Of a DNA stretch of 64,000 nucleotides, positions 1-9,960 are shown one piece after another. The stretch spans positions 1 to 64,000 of the forward strand of contig JAOADD010000020.1 of NCBI GenBank assembly GCA_026417495.1. Reading direction: 5' to 3'. The position numbers were made by a program, and so were the translations under genes. Origin of the DNA: Ignavibacteria bacterium. GTDB lineage: Bacteria > Bacteroidota > Ignavibacteria > Tepidaquicellales > Tepidaquicellaceae. Within the stretch, counting starts at the first letter, position 1, and each line of letters starts with the position of its first letter. Under the pieces are notes generated by a model, which ran no database searches, had not been told where the DNA came from, and worked only from the letters and a program-made list of their open reading frames with translations.

Positions 1-279
1 GTTCTGATACCCATTGGCTCCACTAATATTGGGATTTGCATTCACTACAGGGTTATCTGTCTTTACTGTTAATGACCCCGTAGGTGTACAGGTGAAGTTT
101 ACTCTTATGTTGCATGACCCAACTGCCCAGTTCTGACCCGCTGGGATTGTTGCCATAAGATCATACATAAAATAACCTCCCTGTAGTCGTGGATTACTTA
201 AGGAAAATGTAACCTTCTGACTGTATCCAATCTGAGCACAGATGAAAATTAAGAACAATATTATTAGTAACTTTTTCAT
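1..279 (-). CDS. Secreted protein, N-terminal part only (runs off the left edge)
   Basis: The frame is open from an ATG at 279 to the window edge, giving 93 residues. They begin with a signal peptide (MKKLLIILFLIFICAQIGYS, cut likely before QK) and continue as a beta-rich segment of the kind found at the start of T9SS-exported proteins in Ignavibacteria-like bacteria (GGYFMYDLMATIPAGQ, then a SCNIRVNF strand). The C-terminus is missing, so no sorting domain can be checked. It lies 43 bp downstream of the giant beta-helix gene on the same strand and could be cotranscribed with it. A cohesin-like fold is possible from the pattern of strands, but I cannot show it. The family assignment is inference; the coding status is supported by the signal peptide and the clean open frame. 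Confidence 0.7.
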   Translation of the reverse strand, partial: MKKLLIILFLIFICAQIGYSQKVTFSLSNPRLQGGYFMYDLMATIPAGQNWAVGSCNIRVNFTCTPTGSLTVKTDNPVVNANPNISGANGYQN

Positions 280-322
280 TTTTCCTAATTTAAATTTTTT
301 AAAAAATTTTTCATTAATATAA

Positions 323-3300
323 TTATTCTTGATTATTATTTATTTCTTTTGGTGGTGTATTAAATTGTCTTATTATATCATCAATAATTCTTCGCTTAAT
401 AATGTCTTTATCATTATCATCAATTTGTTCATCCATAACAGAAGGTACAGATTTTGTAATTCCAAAGTCTCCTACTAATATTGCAACATCAAGAGCATCA
501 ACAGCACCATCACCATTCAAGTCACCACTCAGGTAACCAAAGTTTCCGAACTGTGGTATGAATAGCGCCACATCCAGAGCATCAACAGCACCATCTTGGT
601 TAAGATCACCCGCGTAAATTACCCAAACACTACCAAACTTTCTCATATTGAATCCAAAAGCTTTTGCAGAATCTGTTGTGAAATCATAACTTAATGGTGT
701 CCCTACAACGAAATTTTGTGGTAATCTACTCCAGGTTTCTAAGTGATTCCTATGTTTAATTACAATATAATAACTACCTGATGATTTTGCAAAATTCATA
801 TTTGCATTTCCTGTAGTGGAAAGAACTACTTTTTGCGAATCTACTAAAGCATATGGAGCAGTGCTATTTGCAATGTATACCCTAACTGTATCAACAACAT
901 GGGTAGTACCATTCCAGAATCCTTCCAGATAAACTTTTAAATTCAAGGTTAACACAGAAGGAATACCATTAAATTCATCTGCTCCAACATCAGGTGCTGT
1001 ACCACTACCTGTATATCCAGACTCACCCCATCTTACGTGACCATCATAATCATCCGGAATTGGGAAAGGAGATAGAATTCTTTGAGCACCACTTTCGCAT
1101 AGTGTGGGAACTGTAGTTTTCATATGTAAATCATAAGGTGAAGTTGCAACATTCACAAATGGTGGTTGTTCTGAGAATGAATTCGACTCCGCAGGTGCAA
1201 CTCTTGTTTTGAATGTTGAAAGTGTCGGATATAAAGTTGTACCATCATAATAATAGTAATTATTTCCTCCTGGAGTTATATACCAGCAATTATTGTTAGA
1301 TAAAATCGAATCATACACAGCAGTTGATGCTTTATATACTAACAGATTCGTACCTGTACCTGTTGGGAGAGCCTTATTTATAACAATATTGTTTCTAACT
1401 CTTGCAACAGTTGTTCCAGCAAAATAAAGAGCATATGCTGCGAAGTTAGTTCCCGTAGAAGTACTATCTATATATAAAGAGTTATATGTCAAGTGAGATG
1501 CTAATCCGCCATTTACCCAAATACCCAAAACACCAAGTCCAGTAGCACTTACTGGTGAATATAATTCATGAATCATATTATTGTAAACGAAGAATACAAC
1601 AGTTGCATTAGAATTATTCAAATACATACCATATACAGCAGGAGAACTTGCTGTATTATTAGATCTAATATTATAGAATCTATTTTTATATATTTTAGCT
1701 GTATCCGCATAGTTGACTTGTAGTGCTCCTGTTTGTCCTGTACCAGTATTAACAAGATTATAAACAGTATTTCCATAGATTTCTTTATCGGGAGAACCAC
1801 CTGAGCAAGCAAATATTCCAACTACTACACCTGATGTGATACTATTTAAATTGTAAATAGTGTTGTTGTACACATTTTCTGCTACTGTTCCAACTCCGAA
1901 ATTATAATATCCGTAGATAACTCCTGTGGTTCCATTATGTGCAATATTGAAAATATTATTATTATAATTTCTACTTATTGCACTACTATTGGATTGATAA
2001 ATCCCATAAATTGCTCCAGTAGTAGCGCCAGTTAATTTTGCTAAATTACTTACAGTATTATTATATACATTTACTTCTGCTACAGCAGGGATATAATAAA
2101 TACCTGCTAAGGTACCAGTAGTTGAAGCATTTGCAATACTATCAACTGTATTACCATTAATATTAGTTAATTGACCAGCACCAGAAGTATATATACCGTA
2201 GGTAGTTCCTGCACCAGCAGCTGATTGAGTTCTAATTAACCTCTTAACTGTATTTGATGAAATATTATATACAGAACCTGTTGTTGAGTTTGTTGAAGAT
2301 GTCCATATCCCGTATTGTGCACCAGTAGCTGTTGCTGATGCTCCTCCTCCTACTATATTATCCCTTATTATATTATTACTTACATTCAGGGTAAATGGAT
2401 TAGAAGTAACATATAGGTAATAACTTGTACCAGATGTAGCATTATAATAATTACAATTTCTTATCTGATTATTCTGGATATTTACAACATTATTCGTACC
2501 TGTAGCTCCCATTCCACAAGTAATTCCTGATAACTGAGTTGTCGTACCACCAGCAGTATCACTAACCACATTTCCTATAATATCAGCAGAAGAATTTATT
2601 CCAGTAGATAAGAAAATACCATAATTCGTAGCATTATTTGTCCATGTATTGATTCTAACTGTGTTATTCATTACTCTGATGCTATCCAAATATAAAGCAT
2701 ATATTCCATAGTGCGTATTAGTATTAGTGACACTTGCAAAACCTGAACCTATATTAATTAGATTATTCCCAGTTGTAGTACCAATATTATAGAAATGGTC
2801 ATACAAATCATACGGTGCACTAGCATTGAATCCTACAAAGTACATTCCATTGAAACTATTATTAATAGTACAACCTTGTATAGAAATATTCTCATGTCTT
2901 CCATCAATTGTGGTTGGATTCGTTGTATTGTGAGCAGCATCGACATTTAAAGTAGCAATACCACAAGATGAAACATTTGATTGTTGCATAAAGATATTAC
3001 AGTTCAATATGGAAACATTTTTGCATCCATTTGTTGAAGATGCCCTCACAAGTAAGAATCCATATTGCATTTTTAAGTTTTGGTCAGCACCAGTATAAAG
3101 CTCCTGCAAAGTAAATCCATCAAAAGTAATGAAATCTGTTCCTACTAATTCAAAGAATGCACAGCCATTTCCTCCAAGTGTAGTTGTTCCTACTGTTGCT
3201 GATCCACTTGGGCTAGATGATATAGTAGGATTCGCACCAGTTCCAAACTTTTGAAACACTACTGGATTACTTGCAGTAGGTGGATTGTTTGTTATGTTAA

Positions 3301-6300
3301 TTTGATATCCACAGGGTGGAATGGTTTCTGTATATCCTGCACTTACTCTGAATGTAACACCACCTGAACCAACCCCTGCAGTGTTCAATTCATTTATTGC
3401 AGCATTGATTGATGGATAATCTCCAGGGATATTTTTTATTCCTGTTAATGGTGGTGGTACATAAGTGTATTCATCAGCACCTATATCTGGAGTAGATGTA
3501 CTCCTTGGATTGTTATCAATATCATCGGGGACAGTTGAAATATATTTACCTGCGTTGTGTACTGGAGATGGGACACTTGGATTAATATGTAAATCAACAT
3601 TACTCACAAATTGTGGATTTCCACTTACACTATTTGAATCTCTTCCTGTTCCCGTTCTCCATGCTGAAAGATTTGCTCTATCTACTCCTCCGATGTATCC
3701 AAGATTCGGTCCTGATGTAAAATAACAATTATAATCTATGTCTTGAAATACAGTATTAGTAGCATTACATAATACTGCATAACGATTTACACCGACTGTT
3801 GCAGGTATTGAAAAAATATTATCCCTTATATTCAAGCAATTTGGTGTTGTTACCGATGAACTAATAATTAAGCAGGCAGGAGAACCTGATGAAGAAATTT
3901 GATTTGTTGCTAAATTAATAGAATTGAAATAAATATTATAACCACCACCTTGTGTGATATTAATTCCATATCCGTTCCATGTTGTTATTGAGGAATAGCC
4001 GTAAGCCGCTACATCCCAGATGAAATTATTCTGTACATTAATGTTAGCAGCAAGTAATGTTGATGAAAGATCTATACCATGAGCATTGTATCCACCACTA
4101 TTCATATTCTTTATATTGCTTATCTTATTCTTTTGAACCATAACTCCACCAGTGGCGCCAAATATATATATACCATAAGTAGTTGGTGTCGCTGCTGTAT
4201 ACATACTATCAATTATGTTTCCATTCAAATTAATATTAGAATTCGTAACACCAGAAGAGACAGCAATACCTCTTGGTCCAGCAGAAGTACCATTAATATT
4301 GAAAATTGTATTTAAAGATGCTTCACAATTAACAGCACCTGTTGCGAACCAAATTCCTGTTAAATTAGAAGCATCTGCTGTATTAATCATATTACCAATA
4401 TTATTTCCCGTAACTACAGCACCATCGGCACCCTGAACATAAACAGCAACTAATCTAACCTGACTTGCTAAATTATTAAAATCATTTCCAATTATTCTTA
4501 AGCCACTTCCATTCCCAGTTTGAACAAATGCATTTGTATAACAAGCAATATATGATAAACGGAAACTGTTATTCTGTATGATTATATTATTGAAAAATCC
4601 TGGATTACCTGGAGTTAAAGCATCCGAAACGATTAACGCAGAACTTGTATTTGCTCCATTTATAATTATACAATTTTTAACTGTATCTCCAACAATAGGA
4701 GTTGTTCCCAAAGAACCTATGACTATTACTTGAGGTGAAGTAGCACTAGTATTTGTTATTGTAAGATTTCTAGTAGTACCACCAACAGTATTAGAACCGT
4801 CAATTGATACATAGCTATTCCTGATTGAAAATACAGGTAAAGATGGTGCAGAACCTGCTATTGTAGGAGATAAACCAGCAGCTGGTTTAATAGTAACAGG
4901 TTTTGATGCTGATGGTAAATTTTCATTTGTGACATTTACTATTATTGGTAAAGTTTCTGTTGTATAAGCACTATCAACAAGGAGAAATCTTGTATATGCA
5001 CTAACACCTCTTAAATTTAAATCAGCAACTGCTGCTGTAATAGTTGCATAAACTCCCATCACACCAGCGGGATAGTTGTACTCTGGATGCTCGCTCTTTT
5101 TTACATACAAATCACCAGTATAAACTTTTCCATTTTCCATTGGTATATAGGAAATTTCCTCTACTTCTACAAGTTGAGTTTTTCCAGATATCTGATGCTT
5201 AACCCTTGATGAATCAATTGTTTTTGTATTTCTATCTTTTTGTTGTATGTTTTCCGTTTGAGGTTCATCTATTGGAACTTCTTTCAAAACTTTTTTAACT
5301 ACTTTTTCGAATCTTATATTTCTACCTGTTATAGAATTGAACATATTCAATCCGACAGTATAATCCCCTGCTAATGCAGACTGTGTAATTATATATCTAC
5401 TTGGATTTGTTGGTGGTATTGATGCAGCTGGGGGATCATATGTGAAGCCACCAGCACCAGCAGATGGAAATGCTCCTATATTTGGAGTAGGTGATTTCAT
5501 ATCTCTTGCAACTATGTAATATGATATTGTATCACCTACAGTAACTCCTGCACCAAACTGAAATGTATAATTTGGATATGATACACTAGTCGGTGCAACT
5601 CCTACATAAGGATTAGAACCTTTTCTCCAATACAAATGTGGCCAACCAGGAGCAGTTGTGGGTACACCACTCGGGTCACTAATTGTTGCAATTAGCGTTC
5701 TTGCTGAAGTACTACCCGTATTCAATAATGGCGTATAAACTATTGATGGCGGTAATAAATCAAGTGGTATTCCACCAAATTCATCTGCTCCAATATCTGG
5801 TGCTGAAGCTGGATATGATGGATGGACTGGATATCCAGGATTTGGATATCTTGGTTGATTATCAATGTCAGTAGTTATTGAGATAGGTGAAGAAACCGTT
5901 ATACCACCACTTTCACACTGTGTTGCGACAGTAGTGCTGAGATGAACATCGAAAGGATAAGTAGAAACATTAACAAATGGTGGATTTTCAGTAACTGAAT
6001 TATTATCTCTTGGTTCTACGAAAGCTTTATAAGCAGACAGTGTTTGAATGGAATTTGTACCATCGTAGAAAATCAATCTATTTGTTCCTGGTGTCCCTGC
6101 AAAGAATAGATTATTGTTTGATGTATTTAAATATGTTGATAATGTAGTTGAACTTCTGTAATATGCTGTTGTAAAACCAGATGTTGGACCTGGGGTGGAA
6201 ACATTAACAATAATATTATTTCTCATATCAAGATTAGGAGTAGTACTTGTATAAATACCAGCCGTTCCGAATGAACTTGTAGAAGAACTTATAGCATTTA

Positions 6301-8170
6301 AGTAGACAGTATTATTAAATAAATTATTCGTCGTCCCACCAGTAATGTAAAATCCACATACAGCTAAAGTACCCGTTGCTGTAGTCGCTCTTAAATCTGA
6401 AATCATATTATTATACCAATTATTAGTCGTTCCACTGGTAATAAATGCACCATAAACAGTACTACTTGTTGTATACAATGCTGTAACTCTATTATTATAT
6501 ACATTAGAAATTAATCCTGTTAAAGTATATATACCATAAACTGTACCACCTCCGGAATTTAAATTATATATCGTATCACCGTATATATTTTTATTCATAG
6601 AAGCAGAAGAGTAAATAGCCCAAATAGAGCCTGAACCAGCAATATTAATATCACTAATACTATTGTTAGCAATCGTAGCCGTCCCACCAGCTAATCCCGC
6701 GGAATGATAAATTGCATAAAATGAACCTGTGCTTGCATTTGGTCGTGTTACATTTTTAATTATATTGTTGTTACAATTAAAAACATTCATATTTGAACTA
6801 GAAGCATAAAGGCCATATCCTACTGAAGAACCTGGAGAGTTAAAATTCCTGATAATGTTATTATTCATATTCACTGTAGGAGCAGAAGTTGCTACCCAAA
6901 TGATATATGGTAAACCAGTACTCATAGTGGATTGAATCCTTGTATAGTCAGAAATTTCATTGTTATTCACATTCCAGATATTATTAGAAGTGGCACCACC
7001 AGCAGCATAAATAAAATAGTGAGTACCTGTTGCAGTTGCTGTTGAAGAACCATATGTATTATTTAAGATTTTATTACCATTAATATTTAGATTATATATA
7101 GAAGCACTGCTATAAATGTAATAAACAATCGCAGATGTAGCTGATGGATATGCACAATCTCTAATTACATTGTTATTGATATTAACAGTGTTATTGGTAC
7201 CAGATGATCCCATCAAATTATATATCATATAATGTGAACCAGTAGTACCACCTCCAACAAGTGTAATTGTGTCATTATAAACATCAACATTTGAATTAAC
7301 ACCTGTCCCTAAATAAATTCCATATAAAGTTGATGTAGAAGCAGCTCCTCCCTGATTATCAATACTTGTATTAAAAACTTTCACACCATTTTGATTTGTT
7401 GCAAACACACCGTATGCGGTCGTAGTACTTGCAAAATTGAAGATTCTACTTCTACCTGTACCAAATGTTCCTACTTCATTGTTTTGATCATAGAAAGCAT
7501 AGGGGGAAACATCAGAAAAGCCTGTGATTGAAACACCTGTGTTTACATTAGAAATTATGTTGCTGTAGAATTTGTTATTATTGTTCGCTCCACTTACTGA
7601 TGTTACTGTTAGTGATGTTGTTGAAGTTAGTGTATGATTTGCAGCATAAATTCCAACTGTACTGGTATTTGCTTTATTTAATGTAATGGCACAATTGATT
7701 ATTGTATTATTCTGACAACCATTAGTTCCATCTACTTTCAATAATGCAAATCCCCATTCCATCTGAGTAGTTGTAGTAGTATTCAATGTGCTTTCTTGTA
7801 GAGTTAGTCCATTAAATGTAACATAATCAGCACCATTTAATTTTATAATACCATCCAATGAACCAACACCAGTACCAGCTGTAATGGTTGGATTTGTACC
7901 TGCACCAGATTTAATGAAAACAATTTGATTAGATGAAGTACCCGATGCAGAAAGAACCAAATTTGCTGCTGTTTCTGTATGTCCAGCCAGTACATTAAAA
8001 GTAACTCCTCCTGACCCAACTCCAAAAGCATTTAAGGAGTCAAAAGCACTTGCTATTGTTGGGTAATTTGTACTTGGAATAGTCTTTGTCCCTGATACCT
8101 GCGAAATGGCATCCGTCGAAAATAATATAAATATAAAAGCAGATAAAAAGTAAATTATTGACTTTTTCAT
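323..8170 (-). CDS. Giant secreted right-handed beta-helix protein with a dockerin-like C-terminus
   Basis: This 2,615-residue protein has a signal peptide (about 1-24) and is then almost entirely short, Asn/Ser/Thr/Gly-rich parallel beta-helix rungs (repeated NNxI, GIY, VYNN patterns). Three modules are visible. Modules 1 and 3 begin with YPTI/YPSI...GVGSGGVTF (about residues 30 and 1,580), and module 2 begins with a diverged YATITAAVADLNLRGV (about 1,040). Each module ends with a P-D-[IV]-G-A-D-E motif (about 793, 1,567, 2,398). Near the end (about 2,517-2,568) lie two dockerin type I-like calcium loops, DLNQDGAVDALD and DLNGDGAVDALD. A charged 35-residue tail follows, with no recognisable T9SS sorting domain. 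Beta-helix proteins of this kind are often polysaccharide-binding or lyase-like surface proteins, but I see no catalytic motif, so no enzymatic role is claimed. Confidence 0.9.
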   Translation of the reverse strand: MKKSIIYFLSAFIFILFSTDAISQVSGTKTIPSTNYPTIASAFDSLNAFGVGSGGVTFNVLAGHTETAANLVLSASGTSSNQIVFIKSGAGTNPTITAGTGVGSLDGIIKLNGADYVTFNGLTLQESTLNTTTTTQMEWGFALLKVDGTNGCQNNTIINCAITLNKANTSTVGIYAANHTLTSTTSLTVTSVSGANNNNKFYSNIISNVNTGVSITGFSDVSPYAFYDQNNEVGTFGTGRSRIFNFASTTTAYGVFATNQNGVKVFNTSIDNQGGAASTSTLYGIYLGTGVNSNVDVYNDTITLVGGGTTGSHYMIYNLMGSSGTNNTVNINNNVIRDCAYPSATSAIVYYIYSSASIYNLNINGNKILNNTYGSSTATATGTHYFIYAAGGATSNNIWNVNNNEISDYTRIQSTMSTGLPYIIWVATSAPTVNMNNNIIRNFNSPGSSVGYGLYASSSNMNVFNCNNNIIKNVTRPNASTGSFYAIYHSAGLAGGTATIANNSISDINIAGSGSIWAIYSSASMNKNIYGDTIYNLNSGGGTVYGIYTLTGLISNVYNNRVTALYTTSSTVYGAFITSGTTNNWYNNMISDLRATTATGTLAVCGFYITGGTTNNLFNNTVYLNAISSSTSSFGTAGIYTSTTPNLDMRNNIIVNVSTPGPTSGFTTAYYRSSTTLSTYLNTSNNNLFFAGTPGTNRLIFYDGTNSIQTLSAYKAFVEPRDNNSVTENPPFVNVSTYPFDVHLSTTVATQCESGGITVSSPISITTDIDNQPRYPNPGYPVHPSYPASAPDIGADEFGGIPLDLLPPSIVYTPLLNTGSTSARTLIATISDPSGVPTTAPGWPHLYWRKGSNPYVGVAPTSVSYPNYTFQFGAGVTVGDTISYYIVARDMKSPTPNIGAFPSAGAGGFTYDPPAASIPPTNPSRYIITQSALAGDYTVGLNMFNSITGRNIRFEKVVKKVLKEVPIDEPQTENIQQKDRNTKTIDSSRVKHQISGKTQLVEVEEISYIPMENGKVYTGDLYVKKSEHPEYNYPAGVMGVYATITAAVADLNLRGVSAYTRFLLVDSAYTTETLPIIVNVTNENLPSASKPVTIKPAAGLSPTIAGSAPSLPVFSIRNSYVSIDGSNTVGGTTRNLTITNTSATSPQVIVIGSLGTTPIVGDTVKNCIIINGANTSSALIVSDALTPGNPGFFNNIIIQNNSFRLSYIACYTNAFVQTGNGSGLRIIGNDFNNLASQVRLVAVYVQGADGAVVTGNNIGNMINTADASNLTGIWFATGAVNCEASLNTIFNINGTSAGPRGIAVSSGVTNSNINLNGNIIDSMYTAATPTTYGIYIFGATGGVMVQKNKISNIKNMNSGGYNAHGIDLSSTLLAANINVQNNFIWDVAAYGYSSITTWNGYGINITQGGGYNIYFNSINLATNQISSSGSPACLIISSSVTTPNCLNIRDNIFSIPATVGVNRYAVLCNATNTVFQDIDYNCYFTSGPNLGYIGGVDRANLSAWRTGTGRDSNSVSGNPQFVSNVDLHINPSVPSPVHNAGKYISTVPDDIDNNPRSTSTPDIGADEYTYVPPPLTGIKNIPGDYPSINAAINELNTAGVGSGGVTFRVSAGYTETIPPCGYQINITNNPPTASNPVVFQKFGTGANPTISSSPSGSATVGTTTLGGNGCAFFELVGTDFITFDGFTLQELYTGADQNLKMQYGFLLVRASSTNGCKNVSILNCNIFMQQSNVSSCGIATLNVDAAHNTTNPTTIDGRHENISIQGCTINNSFNGMYFVGFNASAPYDLYDHFYNIGTTTGNNLINIGSGFASVTNTNTHYGIYALYLDSIRVMNNTVRINTWTNNATNYGIFLSTGINSSADIIGNVVSDTAGGTTTQLSGITCGMGATGTNNVVNIQNNQIRNCNYYNATSGTSYYLYVTSNPFTLNVSNNIIRDNIVGGGASATATGAQYGIWTSSTNSTTGSVYNISSNTVKRLIRTQSAAGAGTTYGIYTSGAGQLTNINGNTVDSIANASTTGTLAGIYYIPAVAEVNVYNNTVSNLAKLTGATTGAIYGIYQSNSSAISRNYNNNIFNIAHNGTTGVIYGYYNFGVGTVAENVYNNTIYNLNSITSGVVVGIFACSGGSPDKEIYGNTVYNLVNTGTGQTGALQVNYADTAKIYKNRFYNIRSNNTASSPAVYGMYLNNSNATVVFFVYNNMIHELYSPVSATGLGVLGIWVNGGLASHLTYNSLYIDSTSTGTNFAAYALYFAGTTVARVRNNIVINKALPTGTGTNLLVYKASTAVYDSILSNNNCWYITPGGNNYYYYDGTTLYPTLSTFKTRVAPAESNSFSEQPPFVNVATSPYDLHMKTTVPTLCESGAQRILSPFPIPDDYDGHVRWGESGYTGSGTAPDVGADEFNGIPSVLTLNLKVYLEGFWNGTTHVVDTVRVYIANSTAPYALVDSQKVVLSTTGNANMNFAKSSGSYYIVIKHRNHLETWSRLPQNFVVGTPLSYDFTTDSAKAFGFNMRKFGSVWVIYAGDLNQDGAVDALDVALFIPQFGNFGYLSGDLNGDGAVDALDVAILVGDFGITKSVPSVMDEQIDDNDKDIIKRRIIDDIIRQFNTPPKEINNNQE

Positions 8171-8523
8171 GGCAGTGAATTTTTTAGTTTAAAACTTCTG
8201 TTAATTAAAGGGAAAGAAATTAGATAATTAAAATAATTTTTATTTATTTTAATAATTAAACCAATCATTATTATAATTTTTCTCAATATAAATATTTTGT
8301 AAAACTTACAAAATGATTTGGTATTAAGTCTTTACGATTTTTTCCCTTTTTTGTAATTGAAAAAAAAATTAAGTTTCCTTAGGAATACGAAAGTTAGGTT
8401 AAAGATAGAGAATTTTTATGTTACTTAAATTACTAAAAAGATTGAATTTGACTTCAAATAATCAATTAAATTACAAAATAATATTTAAAATGATTTAAGA
8501 TTTTTTTCTATATTTGTAATAAG
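8171..8523. other. 353-bp AT-rich intergenic region between divergent genes
   Basis: This gap separates the start of the giant beta-helix gene (reverse) from the start of the 465-residue gene (forward), so it should hold promoters for both. The only recognisable element is a TATATTTG box directly before the forward gene. I see no RNA gene, no hairpin of note and no open frame with coding character. Confidence 0.6.
8509..8516 (+). promoter_or_regulatory. Possible Bacteroidota-type -7 box (TATATTTG)
   Basis: TATATTTG matches the TAnnTTTG -7 consensus of Bacteroidota sigma factors. No TTG is present at the expected -33 position, so the match is incomplete. It ends 7 bp before the ATG at 8,524, which would give an almost leaderless transcript. 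Confidence 0.3.
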
Positions 8524-9921
8524 ATGCAAAAGTCAAAGACACAAATACTAATCTCATCATTAACAAAGAGGGAATTAAAAAACTTTGACAAATTTATTAA
8601 CTATTATGCAAAATGCAAAGAGAAAGATGTATTGAAATATTGGAAGATGATTTATTCCAAAAAGAACAATTGCCTTAAGGAATTTAAAAATGATACAAAA
8701 TTTTCACGAAAAATACTCTCTGATTTTAATAAAATTATTGAAAAATTTTTTATCTTTAATAATATTAAAGAAGATGAAGTAACAAAAATTTTGATACTCT
8801 CTCGTGAATTCAGAAAGAGAAATATCAAGAAATATTTTTCAAAGCTAATAAATGAGATGAAAGAGATTAAAAGTAAGACACCTCTAAGTAACCCTAAAAA
8901 TAGATTAACATTGCTAAACATAAACTTTGAAAAATATTTGTTATATAGTGGTTGTGATGATTATCCAAATCTTTATAAAATTGCAAAAGAAGAAAATAAA
9001 ATTTCTGAAATCGTAACTATTTACAGTAAATTATTTGAATATTTCAACAGAATTTATTGTAAGGATTTAAGTAATAATGAAGATGAAGAATTAATTAAAA
9101 TTGAAGATGTAATAAAATATATTAAAAAACACGATAGTTATATAAAAGAGAATTATCCAAATATTTATGCTCTATATCTTCTTTATGAAATATTAAATGA
9201 TTTTTTAAACTATCAAAAAATAAATGACTTATTAGAATATCTAAAAAATAATGATAAATACTTAGCAGAGGAATCATTACAATTTTGTTATGATTCGTTA
9301 TTTGAGTTTCTAATAAAGTTTATCGAATCAGGTAATATCCATTTATACAACCATTTCTACAAAACATTCTTAGATTTAGAAACGAGGGGAGTTTTAAAAA
9401 ATTTGATTCATATAAGACCAAAATATTTCCCTATTTTTGTAGGAATGATTCTTGATAAAAAAGGTATAAATGACACTTTAACATTCATAAATGAAAATAA
9501 AGAAAAAATTCATGAAGATTTTACTGAACAAGTTTATCTAATTAGTATAGCAAAAGTAGAATTTCATAAAAAAAATTACAATAAGGTAAAAGAAATACTT
9601 TTAAAAATTAAAACAAATGATCCATTTCTATATTTATATCAGAAAACATTATTAATAAAAACATACTTTGAAAAAGGAGAATTTAATTTTCTGTATCCAT
9701 TATCTGATGCAATAAAACATTATATAAATAGAAAATTCTCATCGAACCATATTATTAATAACATCAATACATTTCTAATCTGTGTAAGTAAACTTTCTTC
9801 TTTTAAAAAAGCTAAGACAAAATCACTTGACTTTGTAAAAAACTGCATTAATAGTAGTCACTACTTTTTAGAAAAAGAATGGATCGCTGAAAAATATAAA
9901 GAATTAATTAAGGAAAATTGA
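8524..9921 (+). CDS. Unrecognised 465-residue helical protein, possibly TPR-like
   Basis: I do not recognise a defined family. The protein is very rich in Lys, Ile, Asn and Glu, is predicted to be almost all helix, and has no signal peptide or membrane segment. Its N-terminus (SSLTKRELKNFDKFINYY) resembles the opening of large cytoplasmic hypothetical proteins of Bacteroidota/Chlorobi that begin 'L-[ST]-K-x-E-[LF]-x-x-F-x-x-F' and continue into TPR-like helical hairpins. The stretch at about 345-400 (EQVYLISIAKVEFHKKNYNKV) fits a TPR hairpin. It stands alone on the forward strand, with a divergent neighbour to the left and a convergent TonB receptor 39 bp to the right. Function is unknown; a scaffolding role is only a guess from the helical repeats. 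Confidence 0.8.
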   Translation: MQKSKTQILISSLTKRELKNFDKFINYYAKCKEKDVLKYWKMIYSKKNNCLKEFKNDTKFSRKILSDFNKIIEKFFIFNNIKEDEVTKILILSREFRKRNIKKYFSKLINEMKEIKSKTPLSNPKNRLTLLNINFEKYLLYSGCDDYPNLYKIAKEENKISEIVTIYSKLFEYFNRIYCKDLSNNEDEELIKIEDVIKYIKKHDSYIKENYPNIYALYLLYEILNDFLNYQKINDLLEYLKNNDKYLAEESLQFCYDSLFEFLIKFIESGNIHLYNHFYKTFLDLETRGVLKNLIHIRPKYFPIFVGMILDKKGINDTLTFINENKEKIHEDFTEQVYLISIAKVEFHKKNYNKVKEILLKIKTNDPFLYLYQKTLLIKTYFEKGEFNFLYPLSDAIKHYINRKFSSNHIINNINTFLICVSKLSSFKKAKTKSLDFVKNCINSSHYFLEKEWIAEKYKELIKEN

Positions 9922-9960
9922 TTTAATTTTTAGAGCAGTTAATCTTAAATGTATAAATAT

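Noticed and set aside
292-309. An 18-bp AT-only palindrome (AAATTTTTT/AAAAAATTT) between the first two genes
   Set aside because: It is built only from A and T runs in an AT-rich region and can arise by chance; no terminator-like GC stem.
3465-3725. Open frames on the forward strand inside the giant beta-helix gene
   Set aside because: They are shadows of repetitive Asn/Thr/Gly codons, and have no start context or recognisable product.
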